NCBI RefSeq assembly: GCF_902506105.1
Contig: NZ_LR733304.1
Coordinates: 1,512,334-1,576,333, forward strand
Direction of reading: 5' to 3'
DNA length: 64,000 bases
From: Aeromicrobium sp. 9AM
GTDB lineage: Bacteria; Actinomycetota; Actinomycetes; Propionibacteriales; Nocardioidaceae
The translations under genes and the position numbers were made by a program. The notes beneath the pieces were generated by a model. The model was not told the origin of the DNA and ran no database searches. It saw only the letters and a program-made list of their open reading frames with translations. Numbering within the stretch: position 1 is the first letter of the stretch; each line of letters opens with the position of its first letter. Of this stretch, positions 49,279 to 57,324 are shown one piece after another.

Positions 49279-50456
49279 GCGGTCCTCCTCGGGTCGCAGA
49301 TCGCCGCGACGGGTGCGAGCAGCTCGAGCGTCGCATCGACGTGGGCGTTGATGTCCGCACGCTGTGAGCGGGTCAGGGATCCGAGCGGCGTCCACGTGCC
49401 GTCCGGGTGGCGATACGTACGGACGAGGCGCTGGGACGCATCGATGGCCCGCTCGGTCGCCGCCAGGTCGGGGTAGCGCGACGTGAGGATCGGACGCAGC
49501 GGAGCGAGTGCCTCGCGCGTACCGGTGAGGTTCGCATCGACAGTGGCCAGCGCTGAGTGACTTCCTGCGTCGGTGCGCCCGGTGAGCTCGAACTGCAGCG
49601 CGTTCTCGAGGATCTCGTGCGCCCGCAGGCCGATGTCGACCGGATCGACCCGGCCGTGCACGAAGGCCGCACGGAGGTTCGACACCGCGCTCACCAGCTT
49701 GGTGGCGTGCGGTGCGATGTCGCTCGCCGGAGCGCCGTCGTAGAGCAGCGCCTCGATGCGATGGAACCCTTCGAGGTGGCGGTCCTGCGCCGCGGACGCG
49801 CCCGGCGCCGGCAGTCCGTTGATCGCGGTGTCGAGGTCGCCGAACGCCCCATAGGCCGCCCCGAGCGTCTCGTACGTGCGGTGGGCCGTGAGCCACTCAC
49901 TCCGCGCGCGGCCGAGATCACCGGCAGCGACGTCGGACTGGAGCGTCTTGACCTGCGCCTGGAGCACCGGCAGGCGACCCTGGACCCAGGCCTGATAGCT
50001 CTTCAGTGCCGGCAACAGATCGTTGCGGGTCACCGGCTTCAGGCCACGCGAGGCTCCAGCCACCGCTTCGGTGCCCGTGATCGTGACCTTGGGGCCGAGG
50101 GCCGGCTCGCCGTCGGCGGGCAGGCACACGAATCGATAGGTGCCGTTGCCCAGAATCACGGTCGCCGACTGACGGGCCGCTGCTCCGAGGCTCTCGACGT
50201 CGAGGTAGATGACACCGGTCGCCGCGTTCTCGAGGTGGACCTCTTCGCCGGCGACGGTTGTGTTGTGCAGCTCGAACGTCTGCCGGCCGCCCTTGGCGGT
50301 GGTCCAGCCGTGCCCGCAGTCATCGACACCGGCCGAGACACGTATGACCGACGATGCCTTCGGCTTCGTCCCGTCGGCTCCGCCACAGGCGGTCAACCCG
50401 AGCAATGCCGCGATCACCGCCGCGAGCAACCCACTGCGAGAGTCGATCGACCCCAT
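49275..50456 (-). CDS. efeO: EfeO lipoprotein with cupredoxin and imelysin-type domains
   Basis: 393-residue iron-uptake component. The signal peptide ends in a lipobox LTAC (ALLGLTACGGADG), so it is membrane-anchored. Residues 35-130 are the cupredoxin-like domain; the rest is the M75/imelysin domain with the HxxE motif in GFHRIEALLYDG. ATG 50456. The efeU permease gene, normally first in efeUOB, is not upstream: 140 bases away is the recQ gene. EfeU may be encoded elsewhere. Iron starvation control is expected, but I see no convincing DtxR/Fur box. Confidence 0.92.
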   Translation of the reverse strand: MGSIDSRSGLLAAVIAALLGLTACGGADGTKPKASSVIRVSAGVDDCGHGWTTAKGGRQTFELHNTTVAGEEVHLENAATGVIYLDVESLGAAARQSATVILGNGTYRFVCLPADGEPALGPKVTITGTEAVAGASRGLKPVTRNDLLPALKSYQAWVQGRLPVLQAQVKTLQSDVAAGDLGRARSEWLTAHRTYETLGAAYGAFGDLDTAINGLPAPGASAAQDRHLEGFHRIEALLYDGAPASDIAPHATKLVSAVSNLRAAFVHGRVDPVDIGLRAHEILENALQFELTGRTDAGSHSALATVDANLTGTREALAPLRPILTSRYPDLAATERAIDASQRLVRTYRHPDGTWTPLGSLTRSQRADINAHVDATLELLAPVAAICDPRRTA

Positions 50457-50599
50457 CCTGATTCGTCCTGTCCGAGAGCTCCTGGCCTGGTTGCCAAGAG
50501 AAGGTTGCAGGACGAAACCAGGGGATCCAAGCCAGATCAGGCCTTCTCGCCGACCCTTCGGCAAGCGTTCACCCGGTGGTCATCTCGAGCACCGACAGT

Positions 50600-52711
50600 T
50601 CAGGCAACGACCGCCAGAGCCAGCGGCAGGACCGACCCGGCACCGTGGCGGCGAAGCTCGCGCGCGGCGACCGTGATGGACCAACGACTGTCGACGCGAT
50701 CGTCGACCAGCAGGACAGGCTGGCCGCCCAGGGCCTGCAGACCGGCCGCGAGCTCGGCGCCCACCCCGAACGTGCCCCACACGTCCGCGAGCCGGTAGGC
50801 GCTGTTGCCGCCCGGGCCGCCGCGGGAGCCCTCCCCCACGAGATCGAGTCCACCGAGGTCTTCGAGCCGGCCGATGCGAGCGATCCCTCGCGCCAACGAG
50901 TCGACGAGCTGTGGGTGGGAACGCGAGGGCATGCTGACCACCGCCGCGGGTCGCTGAGCCCAGCCCCAGTCCTTGAGCACGCGGACGCAGGCGCCCAGCA
51001 GCTCGTCGGTGACCGGCGCGTCGTCGACGCCGGGCGAGAACAGCTCACGCAGCACGCCGCCCCAGCCGAGGTCGGTCAGTCGCGCAACGGCGCGGCCCGG
51101 CTCGTAGCGTTCGTCCTCGGCGATCTTGCCCTTGGCCTCCACGCCGAGGCGCGTGGCGCCGGTCGGCCACTGGGCGCGCGGCTCGATCTCGACGCCGACC
51201 TTGTCGAGCGTGCTCGACGCGACCTCGGCGGCGTCGGCGGCGACGTCGACGGGAAACCACGGCTCAGCGCAGTTGTCACACCGCCCGCACGGCGCCGCTG
51301 TCGGGTCGTCGAGGTCACGCTGCAGGATCTCCATGCGGCACGTGGACGCCTGCTCGTAGTCGATCATCGACTTCTGCTCCGCGGCTCGCGCCTCGGCGAT
51401 GCGTTCGTAGCGCTCGCGGTCGTACGTCCACGGCTGCCCGGTCGCGACCCACCCGCCCTGGACCCGGCGGACGGCACCGTCGACGTCCAGCACCTTGAGC
51501 AGCAGCTCGAGCGGCGTACGCCTGATGTTGACGAGGGCTTCGAGCGCCGGCGTCGACAGTGGCTTGTCGCTGAGCTCGCCGATCACGGCTGCCGCCCGCT
51601 CCTCACTGGGCATCGACGAGGTCGCGAAGTAGTGCCAGATCTCGGCGTCCTCACGTCCGGGGAGCAGGAGCACGTCGGCGTTGTCGGTGGCGCGTCCCGC
51701 GCGGCCGACCTGCTGGTAGTAGGCGACCGGGGACGACGGCGCCCCCAGGTGGATGACGAAGCCGAGGTCGGGCTTGTCGAAACCCATGCCCAGCGCACTG
51801 GTCGCGACCAGGGCCTTGAGCGCGTTGTCCTTGAGCTGTCGCTCGAGCTCCTCGCGCTGCTCCGGGTCGGTGCGGCCGGTGTAGGCCCGCACGGCGTGCC
51901 CACCCTCGCGCAGCAGCCGGGCGGTGTCCTCGGCAGCTGACACCGTCAGCGTGTAGATGATGCCGCTGCCCGGCAGCTCGGCGAGATGGCTCAGCAACCA
52001 GCCCAGACGGTCGCGTGAGCCGGTCAGCTCGAGCACGCCGAGCCGCAACGACGTACGGGCCAGTGATCCGCGGATCGTGGTCACCTGGTCGACCGAGCCG
52101 AGCTGCTCGGCCACGTCAGTCACCACGCGGGCGTTGGCGGTGGCCGTCGTCGCGAGGACCGGGAGGTCGCCGGGCAGCCGGCCGATCAGCTCGGCGAGCC
52201 GGCGGTAGTCGGGACGGAAGTCGTGACCCCAGTCGGAGATGCAATGCGCCTCGTCGACCACGAGCATGCCCATGCGGTCGATCAGGGCAGGCAGCTGCTC
52301 GTCGCGGAACCGCGGGTTGTTGAGCCGCTCGGGCGACACGAGGAGCACGTCGACCTCGTCGGCGGCGAGCTTGGCACGGGTCTCGTCCCACTCGTGCGGG
52401 TTGGCCGAGTTGATCGCCACCGCTCGTACGCCGGCGCGGGCCGCCGCGGCCACCTGGTCGCGCATCAGGGCCAGCAGCGGCGACACCAGGAGCGTCGGAC
52501 CGGCACCGCGCTGACGCAGGAGCAGCGTCGCGATGAAGTAGACCGCCGACTTGCCCCAACCCGTGCGCTGCACGACGAGCGCCCGGCGCCGGTCGTCGAC
52601 GAGCGCCTGGATGGCCTCGAGCTGCCCGTCGTGGAAGACCGCGTCGTCGCGCCCGGTCAGCTTGCGCAGGGCAGCGGTGGCGTCCAGCTCGGTGCTCGTC
52701 GTCGAAGGCAT
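50600..52711 (-). CDS. recQ: RecQ-type DNA helicase with C-terminal phosphoribosyltransferase-like domain
   Basis: 703-residue superfamily 2 helicase. Motif I is VQRTGWGKSAVYF, motif II VDEAHCISDWGHDFRPDYRR, motif VI VAYYQQVGRAGRA, and the zinc site is C-x16-C-x2-C-x2-C ending PCGRCDNC. No HRDC domain is seen. Instead, the last 130 residues resemble a ComF/phosphoribosyltransferase fold, with the PRPP-loop-like GQPVLLVDDRVDSRWSITVA near 660-680. The equivalent fusion is common in actinobacteria. Likely acts in recombination or restart repair; what the extra domain binds is unknown. Confidence 0.9.
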   Translation of the reverse strand: MPSTTSTELDATAALRKLTGRDDAVFHDGQLEAIQALVDDRRRALVVQRTGWGKSAVYFIATLLLRQRGAGPTLLVSPLLALMRDQVAAAARAGVRAVAINSANPHEWDETRAKLAADEVDVLLVSPERLNNPRFRDEQLPALIDRMGMLVVDEAHCISDWGHDFRPDYRRLAELIGRLPGDLPVLATTATANARVVTDVAEQLGSVDQVTTIRGSLARTSLRLGVLELTGSRDRLGWLLSHLAELPGSGIIYTLTVSAAEDTARLLREGGHAVRAYTGRTDPEQREELERQLKDNALKALVATSALGMGFDKPDLGFVIHLGAPSSPVAYYQQVGRAGRATDNADVLLLPGREDAEIWHYFATSSMPSEERAAAVIGELSDKPLSTPALEALVNIRRTPLELLLKVLDVDGAVRRVQGGWVATGQPWTYDRERYERIAEARAAEQKSMIDYEQASTCRMEILQRDLDDPTAAPCGRCDNCAEPWFPVDVAADAAEVASSTLDKVGVEIEPRAQWPTGATRLGVEAKGKIAEDERYEPGRAVARLTDLGWGGVLRELFSPGVDDAPVTDELLGACVRVLKDWGWAQRPAAVVSMPSRSHPQLVDSLARGIARIGRLEDLGGLDLVGEGSRGGPGGNSAYRLADVWGTFGVGAELAAGLQALGGQPVLLVDDRVDSRWSITVAARELRRHGAGSVLPLALAVVA

Positions 52712-52772
52712 GACCCCACTGTGTCAGCCGACGCCGACAGCCGCGCTCCACCGCCACCAGTCCTGTGGACAG

Positions 52773-53555
52773 TCAGGCGGCAGTGCCAATCACGACAGTT
52801 CCGTCGACGTCCTCGGCCCGCCGCACCTCTGCCGTCAGTCCGCCATCCCTGAATGCCTGCGCCGTACGTGATGCCTGCTCACGGCTCGTCTCGATCAGCA
52901 GGTGCCCTCCTTGGGCCAGCCACTCGGCTGCGCCGGCCGCGACCCGGCGTTGGACGTCGACGCCGTCGGCTCCCCCGTCCAACGTGACGTGTGGTTCATG
53001 CTCACGCGCCTCGGGCGGCATCAGCGCGATGGCATCGGTCGGTACGTACGGAGCGTTGACGACCAGCAGGTCGACGCGTCCTCGCAACGAGGCCGGCAGG
53101 GGCTCGAACAGGTCCCCCTCGAACACCTGACCGCCGAGCGGTTCGATGTTGCGACGCGCACAACGTACGGCGGCCGGCTCGATGTCCGACGCATACAGCT
53201 CGACACCTCCGACGGCGGCATGGATCGCCGCGCCTACAGCGCCGGTCCCGCAGCACAGGTCGAGGACGACGGACCCGGGCTCGGCGAGGGCGACCGCCTC
53301 ACGGACCACCACCTCCGTACGCCTGCGTGGCACGAACACGCCGGACTCGACGACGATGCGCAGCCCGGCGAACTCGGCCCATCCGACGATGACCTCCAGA
53401 GGCAGACCTGAGACCCGTCGCTCGACCATGGCCTCGAGCTCCTCGGGCGTACGCGCTTCGGTGATGAGCAGCTCGGCCTCGTCCTCCGCGAAGACGCTGC
53501 CGGAGGCGCGCAGTCGCGCGACGATCCGAGCGTGGTCGTCTGGGCGTACGGACAT
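52773..53555 (-). CDS. HemK/PrmC-like N5-glutamine methyltransferase
   Basis: 260-residue methyltransferase of the PrmC/HemK type. SAM motif: VVLDLCCGTGAVGAAIHAAV; N-terminal helical domain residues 1-70; substrate-loop region LLVVNAPYVPTDAI. The active-site tetrad in true PrmC proteins is NPPY; here it is NAPY, so activity or substrate may differ. Housekeeping prmC is not in this window. ATG 53555 with the next gene's start only just downstream on the same strand (stop at 53556), implying coupling. Confidence 0.85.
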   Translation of the reverse strand: MSVRPDDHARIVARLRASGSVFAEDEAELLITEARTPEELEAMVERRVSGLPLEVIVGWAEFAGLRIVVESGVFVPRRRTEVVVREAVALAEPGSVVLDLCCGTGAVGAAIHAAVGGVELYASDIEPAAVRCARRNIEPLGGQVFEGDLFEPLPASLRGRVDLLVVNAPYVPTDAIALMPPEAREHEPHVTLDGGADGVDVQRRVAAGAAEWLAQGGHLLIETSREQASRTAQAFRDGGLTAEVRRAEDVDGTVVIGTAA

Positions 53556-53930
53556 TCAGCCGGTGAACGGTTCTTGGCGGTAGAACCTGCGACGGCCGAG
53601 GACGACCGGCTCCCACAACGTCAGGGACGTGCCGCGGATGGCCAGCGCGAGGAGCAGCAGGTCGGCGAGGGTGAAGAACACGAGCACGCCACCCACGACC
53701 ACGATCACGACGGACTCACCGAGGAACAGGGTGCCGACGGCGAGCACGAAACAGCTGACAACCGCCGCGAGGTGCAGGTCGAACGCCCGCATGACATGGG
53801 GTCGCGCGGTCGAGTCCGCAGGAATCACGGCTGCCAGCAACCATGGCCCGAGCAGCGGCAGTCCGTACAGAGGCGAGAGGTAGGCCGCGATCACGGCGAG
53901 CCGATCCTTGGGGTGGACTGCGCTGGTCAT
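53556..53930 (-). CDS. Small membrane protein (DUF4870-like)
   Basis: 124-residue protein with three hydrophobic segments: VIAAYLSPLYGLPLLGPWLL, HLAAVVSCFVLAVGTLFLG and VVIVVVGGVLVFFTLADLLL. The arrangement, with an initial Leu/Pro-rich segment and a short polar loop RPHVMRAFDLH, is reminiscent of DUF4870. Precedes the PrmC-like gene on the same strand, sharing the boundary. Function unknown. Confidence 0.65.
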   Translation of the reverse strand: MTSAVHPKDRLAVIAAYLSPLYGLPLLGPWLLAAVIPADSTARPHVMRAFDLHLAAVVSCFVLAVGTLFLGESVVIVVVGGVLVFFTLADLLLLALAIRGTSLTLWEPVVLGRRRFYRQEPFTG

Positions 53931-53975
53931 GCGGTCACCCTAGGGCCAGCCGCGGCACCGCGACCCCAAGACAGA

Positions 53976-54470
53976 TCAAGATGTCGCGTCGATCCACACG
54001 CTGGCGTGGCTCGAGTCCCTCGAGAATCGCAGCTCCCAGCATCCGGGCTTGGCGAGCGTGAATCCCGTGCCCCACTCGTCGCCGGGACGGTGATAGTTGC
54101 TGCCGCCGTGCGCCTCCGGCCCCCAGTCGAGCTTCTTGCGTCGGCCGTCCGGATCGATCAGGCGCACCGTGAGATCACCCTTGCCGGTCATCCGCCAGGC
54201 GACCTTGATGGACTCGCCGACCGGCAAGGGCCCGTCGGAGCGCACGAACACCATGCCGTACAGGCTGGTGCCGGCCTCTTCGGGCGTGCCCTGGAGCTCC
54301 GCCGAGATGAACGGCGATGCCGGCTTGCACCCAGCCTGACCGAGCGGCCCGAGGCTCGGCGCCGGTGTGGGCGTCGTGGTCGCCGAAGGTCGTGGCGCCG
54401 GCTCGGAGCCCGTGCAACCGGCGAGCGCAGCGGATGCGCACAAGACAGCGAAAGCCGCGCCGAGCCTCAT
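53976..54470 (-). CDS. Lipoprotein of unknown function
   Basis: 164-residue exported protein. The signal peptide ends in LAGC (AVLCASAALAGCTGSE), so it is lipid-anchored; a Thr/Pro-rich spacer (SATTTPTPAPS) follows. The mature domain has beta-sandwich character (SIKVAWRMTGKGDLTVRLID, FTLAKPGCWELRFSRDSSHA), with Cys in GQAGCKPASPF and PGCWELR that could form a disulfide. ATG 54470 overlaps the previous gene's stop by four bases. Confidence 0.75.
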   Translation of the reverse strand: MRLGAAFAVLCASAALAGCTGSEPAPRPSATTTPTPAPSLGPLGQAGCKPASPFISAELQGTPEEAGTSLYGMVFVRSDGPLPVGESIKVAWRMTGKGDLTVRLIDPDGRRKKLDWGPEAHGGSNYHRPGDEWGTGFTLAKPGCWELRFSRDSSHASVWIDATS

Positions 54471-54805
54471 CGTTCCGTGCCGGCCCAGACTACGAACTGC
54501 GCCTCCTCCATCGAGCTCATTGCGGCGATCACCTGCTCGTTGTCGAAGCCCGGGAGCGCCTGGAACCGCCTCATCAACGCATCATCCACGTACGAACCCG
54601 GCAAGGCGACACCAATGCTCAGGTCACCGCCGGACAGGAGCCAGAACACGTCCTCGTTGAACGGGCCATCAGCGGTCGTCGCAATGCGAACTTCCCTGAG
54701 CTCGTCCCACCGCACGCGCTCAACCGTGCCGTCAGGCAACACCCGACGCACGCCGTCGTCATCGACGTCGATCGACCCGGCGTTCTTCTTCCTGCGCTTG
54801 AACAC
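54467..54805 (-). CDS. Hypothetical protein, middle gene of a three-gene cassette
   Basis: 112-residue soluble protein with a basic N-terminus (MFKRRKKNAGSIDVDDDGVR) and a PH-like or DUF-type beta-rich body: VRWDELREVRIATTADGPF, LSGGDLSIGVALPGSYVDDA, FQALPGFDNEQVIAAMSSME. Starts at ATG 54805. The following gene overlaps its stop by four bases; the zinc-ribbon gene ends three bases before it. Function unknown. Confidence 0.7.
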   Translation of the reverse strand: MFKRRKKNAGSIDVDDDGVRRVLPDGTVERVRWDELREVRIATTADGPFNEDVFWLLSGGDLSIGVALPGSYVDDALMRRFQALPGFDNEQVIAAMSSMEEAQFVVWAGTER

Positions 54806-54808
54806 GAG

Positions 54809-55024
54809 TCACTGCCACTCATGCACGCGAGCGGCGAACATGTGGACGTAGCCACACCGGTTGCAGACGACCCCGTCCGACGACTCGTTGAGGAAGTCGA
54901 GGTCGAAGAACGTCATGCCGGTCGTCTGCATCTTGATCTCACGCTGTAGGAACTCGTCGTTTCCGCACACCTGGCAAACCAGCAGCTTGTCCAGCACCAT
55001 CACTTTGCGAGCGTCTCCAGCCAT
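54809..55024 (-). CDS. Small zinc-ribbon protein
   Basis: 71-residue protein with two CxxC knuckles, LLVCQVCGNDEFLQRE and GVVCNRCGYVHMF, typical of a small zinc ribbon. The intervening TFFDLDFLNES is hydrophobic. Close to YgiT- or DNA-binding ribbon families, but exact assignment is uncertain. First gene of the zinc ribbon - hypothetical - lipoprotein cassette, and divergent from the CBS gene. Confidence 0.75.
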   Translation of the reverse strand: MAGDARKVMVLDKLLVCQVCGNDEFLQREIKMQTTGMTFFDLDFLNESSDGVVCNRCGYVHMFAARVHEWQ

Positions 55025-55110
55025 GAGGGCATCGTTTCACAGCACATACGGGACGTTATGGCCGCGAGTCCGGGGGTACGCCCACCGCAACCAACGGGAT
55101 GGAGACCCTC

Positions 55111-55542
55111 ATGACCACAGCTCGAGACATCATGACCGGAGGCGTCGAGTGCGTCGGCGTCCGCGACACACTCGTCCAGGCCGCTCAGAGGATGCGTGAC
55201 CTCGGCGTCGGCGCACTGCCGATCTGCGGCGAGGACGGCCGGCTCAAGGGCATGCTCACCGATCGCGACATCGTCGTGCAGTGCGTCGCCGACGGCATCG
55301 ACCCGAGCACCAAGACGGCGGGCGACCTGGCACACGGCAAGCCCGTCACGATCGGCGCAGACGACTCGATCGAGGACACCCTGCACACCATGAGGGAGCA
55401 CGCGATCCGCCGCCTCCCGGTGATCGACGGGCAGGAGCTCGTGGGCATCGTCAGTCAGGCGGACGTCGCGCGGAACCTGCCCGAGGACCGCGTCGGCGAG
55501 CTCGTCGAGGCCATCTCCGGAGCACCGAGCAACGACGGCTGA
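55111..55542 (+). CDS. CBS domain pair protein
   Basis: 143-residue protein of two CBS motifs: TARDIMTGGVECVGVRDTLV through LKGMLTDRDIVVQCV, and DSIEDTLHTMREHAIRRLPV through LVGIVSQADVARN. Such stand-alone pairs (like hypoxic response protein 1) bind adenosyl ligands. ATG 55111 is preferred because GGGATGGAG lies eight bases upstream; an in-frame ATG at 55099 is the alternative. Role likely energy- or stress-linked, not demonstrated. Confidence 0.85.
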   Translation: MTTARDIMTGGVECVGVRDTLVQAAQRMRDLGVGALPICGEDGRLKGMLTDRDIVVQCVADGIDPSTKTAGDLAHGKPVTIGADDSIEDTLHTMREHAIRRLPVIDGQELVGIVSQADVARNLPEDRVGELVEAISGAPSNDG

Positions 55543-55603
55543 CCGCACCTCCGGTACGCGTACCGCTCTTGCGGCGGGCCGCCGAGTCGGAGACGGTGGG
55601 CTC

Positions 55604-56008
55604 ATGGACCGACGGCGGCGGAGCGGCGCGCGCCTCGCCGCCGTTGTCGTGGTCGGTTGCGTCGCGCTGGGTGGCTGCTCATCGGATTCCAAGGACGCCC
55701 AAGAGCGACCAAGCCCCACCGCGCACACCGCCAAGGGCGTGTCGTGCGACCAGGACGAGACATCGCTCGACGCGAAGAACATCATCGAGGAGGTCGGCGG
55801 GCTCGTGTCCGATGACTACGTCGTCAAGTTCTCCGAGAGCACCCGGCTCGGCGTCGTGGCACTGGTCGACGGCGACACCGACAAGGCGTACGACGAGCTG
55901 ACCGGCACGTACCACGTCGCGGTGGTCGCCAAGATCAAGAGCGACGGCACCGGCAAGGTCACCGGCTTCCAGCAGATCCGCGACCTGGTCGCATCGATCT
56001 GCGAATGA
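55604..56008 (+). CDS. Small lipoprotein
   Basis: 134-residue exported protein. Basic start (MDRRRRSG), hydrophobic core LAAVVVVGCVALGGC, lipobox ALGGC, then a polar spacer. The mature part is helix-beta (CDQDETSLDAKNIIEEVGGL, FQQIRDLVASICE) with two cysteines that may pair. No family recognised. It has its own terminator just after the stop. Confidence 0.7.
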   Translation: MDRRRRSGARLAAVVVVGCVALGGCSSDSKDAQERPSPTAHTAKGVSCDQDETSLDAKNIIEEVGGLVSDDYVVKFSESTRLGVVALVDGDTDKAYDELTGTYHVAVVAKIKSDGTGKVTGFQQIRDLVASICE

Positions 56009-56011
56009 CGA

Positions 56012-56040
56012 TGACCCCGACCAAAGAGCAGTCGGGGTCA
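56012..56040 (+). terminator. Hairpin terminator after the small lipoprotein
   Basis: TGACCCCGAC pairs with GTCGGGGTCA around a nine-base loop, three bases past the stop. Lies just before the tRNA gene on the opposite strand. Confidence 0.7.
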
Positions 56041-56049
56041 CCATCGATG

Positions 56050-56123
56050 TGGGCGAAGAGGGACTCGAACCCCCGACCTTCCGGGTGTAAACCGGATGCT
56101 CTAACCAACTGAGCTATTCGCCC
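56050..56123 (-). tRNA. tRNA-Val (anticodon TAC)
   Basis: 74-nt tRNA. Acceptor GGGCGAA pairs with TTCGCCC and is followed by discriminator A. The D-arm has AGCTCAGTTGGTTAGAGC; the anticodon loop is TTTACAC, giving anticodon TAC, which reads GTA and other GTN codons. The T-arm is GGGGGTTCGAGTCCC. CCA is not encoded. Confidence 0.97.
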
Positions 56124-56194
56124 TCAGGACCAGCGGAACGATACCGCAACCGGCGCGCCAGGCCCGCATTCACCGGGCGGCGGGGCAGCAAGAA

Positions 56195-56232
56195 CCGCGG
56201 CTGCCAAGGTCTCGGGTCCCTGGCAGCCGCGG
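56195..56232 (-). terminator. Hairpin terminator after ahpE
   Basis: CCGCGGCTGCCA pairs exactly with TGGCAGCCGCGG around a 14-base loop. It lies 53 bases past the ahpE stop. The rest of the 56124-56285 gap shows nothing further. Confidence 0.65.
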
Positions 56233-56285
56233 CAGGTCAATCAAACCTCATGGGCGGGTGCACCCGCAGGCAATTTGGGAAGATT

Positions 56286-56747
56286 TCAGGAAAGTTCGGC
56301 CACAGCAGTGCGGTACTCCGCCAGATCGCGCGGCTCGCCGATCCCCTTCTGCACCATCCACCTCACGATCCCCTCGCGATCGATCAGGTACGTCCCGCGG
56401 TTCGGCGCGCCGGCATCATCGTTGAACGTGCCGTACGCCTTCGTCACCTCGCCGTGCGGCCAGAAGTCGCTGAGGATCGGGAACGCGTATCCGTCGCGGT
56501 CCGCGAACGCGCGGTTGGCGAAGAAGTGGTCGCACGAGACCGCGAGCACCTGCACACCGTCGTCCTCGAAGACGCCGGCGTTGTCGCGGATCTCGCCGAG
56601 CTCACCGGTGCAGATGCCGCTGAACGCGAAGGGAAAGAACACGAGCAGGACGTTCGTGTCACCGCGGTACGACGAGAGCGTGATGTCCTCGCCGTGCTGG
56701 CTCTTGAGGGTGAAGTCCGGCGCGACGGATCCGACATCGATGCTCAT
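56286..56747 (-). CDS. Peroxiredoxin AhpE-like (1-Cys)
   Basis: 153-residue thiol peroxidase. The peroxidatic cysteine is C46 in FFPFAFSGICTGEL; the Prx hallmarks DFTLKSQHGE, SDFWPHGEVTKAYGTF and RGTYLIDREGIVR closely follow M. tuberculosis AhpE (Rv2238c), also near aceE. One further cysteine occurs in VLAVSCDHFF, not at a standard resolving position. AhpE is reduced by mycoredoxin/mycothiol. ATG 56747 start. Preceded upstream by the repeat element at 56815. Confidence 0.9.
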   Translation of the reverse strand: MSIDVGSVAPDFTLKSQHGEDITLSSYRGDTNVLLVFFPFAFSGICTGELGEIRDNAGVFEDDGVQVLAVSCDHFFANRAFADRDGYAFPILSDFWPHGEVTKAYGTFNDDAGAPNRGTYLIDREGIVRWMVQKGIGEPRDLAEYRTAVAELS

Positions 56748-56814
56748 GGGTCGAGCGTATCGAGGGTCGATCGACCTCGCCGGATCAAACCGGGTCGCGT
56801 GAGTCTTTCGGCTC

Positions 56815-56891
56815 ACGAGGTTTCGTCATCGGGCGGCTTCGCCGCGATCGCTCAACCCGCTTCAACGCTCGCTCGCAGAGCTCGCTCGGTT
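56815..56891 (+). repeat. Intergenic inverted-repeat element 3 (REP-like)
   Basis: Short gap between ahpE and the DUF3052 gene, holding words shared with two other elements: 56827-56854 matches 10384-10411 inverted (27 of 28), and 56869-56887 matches 21271-21289 inverted (19 of 19). Likely a dispersed repetitive family. Confidence 0.6.
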
Positions 56892-57278
56892 TCAGCGTTT
56901 GTGCGCTGTGAGTCTGGTCGAGGCCCACTCGTCGGAGGCCGATGACGTCGTGGTCGTCGACAGGCCGGCGATCGGCGCTGCCTCCACGACGTCGGCTCCG
57001 GGTACGTACCCGGGTCGGCCCACCTTGGGGGTGAACAACCAGACCGAGCCACCCTCGGCGAGATCCTGCAGCGCGTCGACCAGCGCATCGATGAGATCGC
57101 CGTCCTTGTCGCGCCACCAGACGATCACACCGTCGACGACATCACCGTGGTCACCATCGACCAGGTTGTTGCCGGTGACGCGCTCGATCTCGACACGGAG
57201 CTCCTCGTCGACGTCCTCATCCCAGCCAAGCTCCTGGATGACGGTGTCAGGACCGAAGCCCAACTTGCCCGCGTCCAC
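56892..57278 (-). CDS. DUF3052 family protein
   Basis: 128-residue actinobacterial protein (the M. tuberculosis relative lies at the same position by aceE). Starts at GTG 57278: DAGKLGFGPDTVIQELGWDE, acidic middle DGVIVWWRDKDGDLIDALVD, LFTPKVGRPGYV. A predicted alpha/beta fold with no catalytic signature; role unknown. The last residues RLTAHKR run into the repeat element at 56815-56891. Divergent from aceE. Confidence 0.85.
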   Translation of the reverse strand: MDAGKLGFGPDTVIQELGWDEDVDEELRVEIERVTGNNLVDGDHGDVVDGVIVWWRDKDGDLIDALVDALQDLAEGGSVWLFTPKVGRPGYVPGADVVEAAPIAGLSTTTTSSASDEWASTRLTAHKR

Positions 57279-57304
57279 CGCGATGTCTCCCTACGTTCGT
57301 GGAA

Positions 57305-57324
57305 AACCTACTGAAAAGTAGGTT
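57305..57324 (+). promoter_or_regulatory. Perfect palindrome between DUF3052 gene and aceE
   Basis: AACCTACT-GAAA-AGTAGGTT, an 8-bp stem with a GAAA loop, in the 127-bp divergent region. Could be an operator for a PdhR-like regulator or an mRNA hairpin. It lies 82 bases before aceE and 27 bases before the other start. Confidence 0.4.

Noticed and set aside
50600-53930. RecQ plus methyltransferase plus membrane protein as a defence island
   Set aside because: No nuclease, restriction or toxin partner is adjacent; RecQ, PrmC-like and DUF4870-like genes are ordinary chromosomal neighbours.
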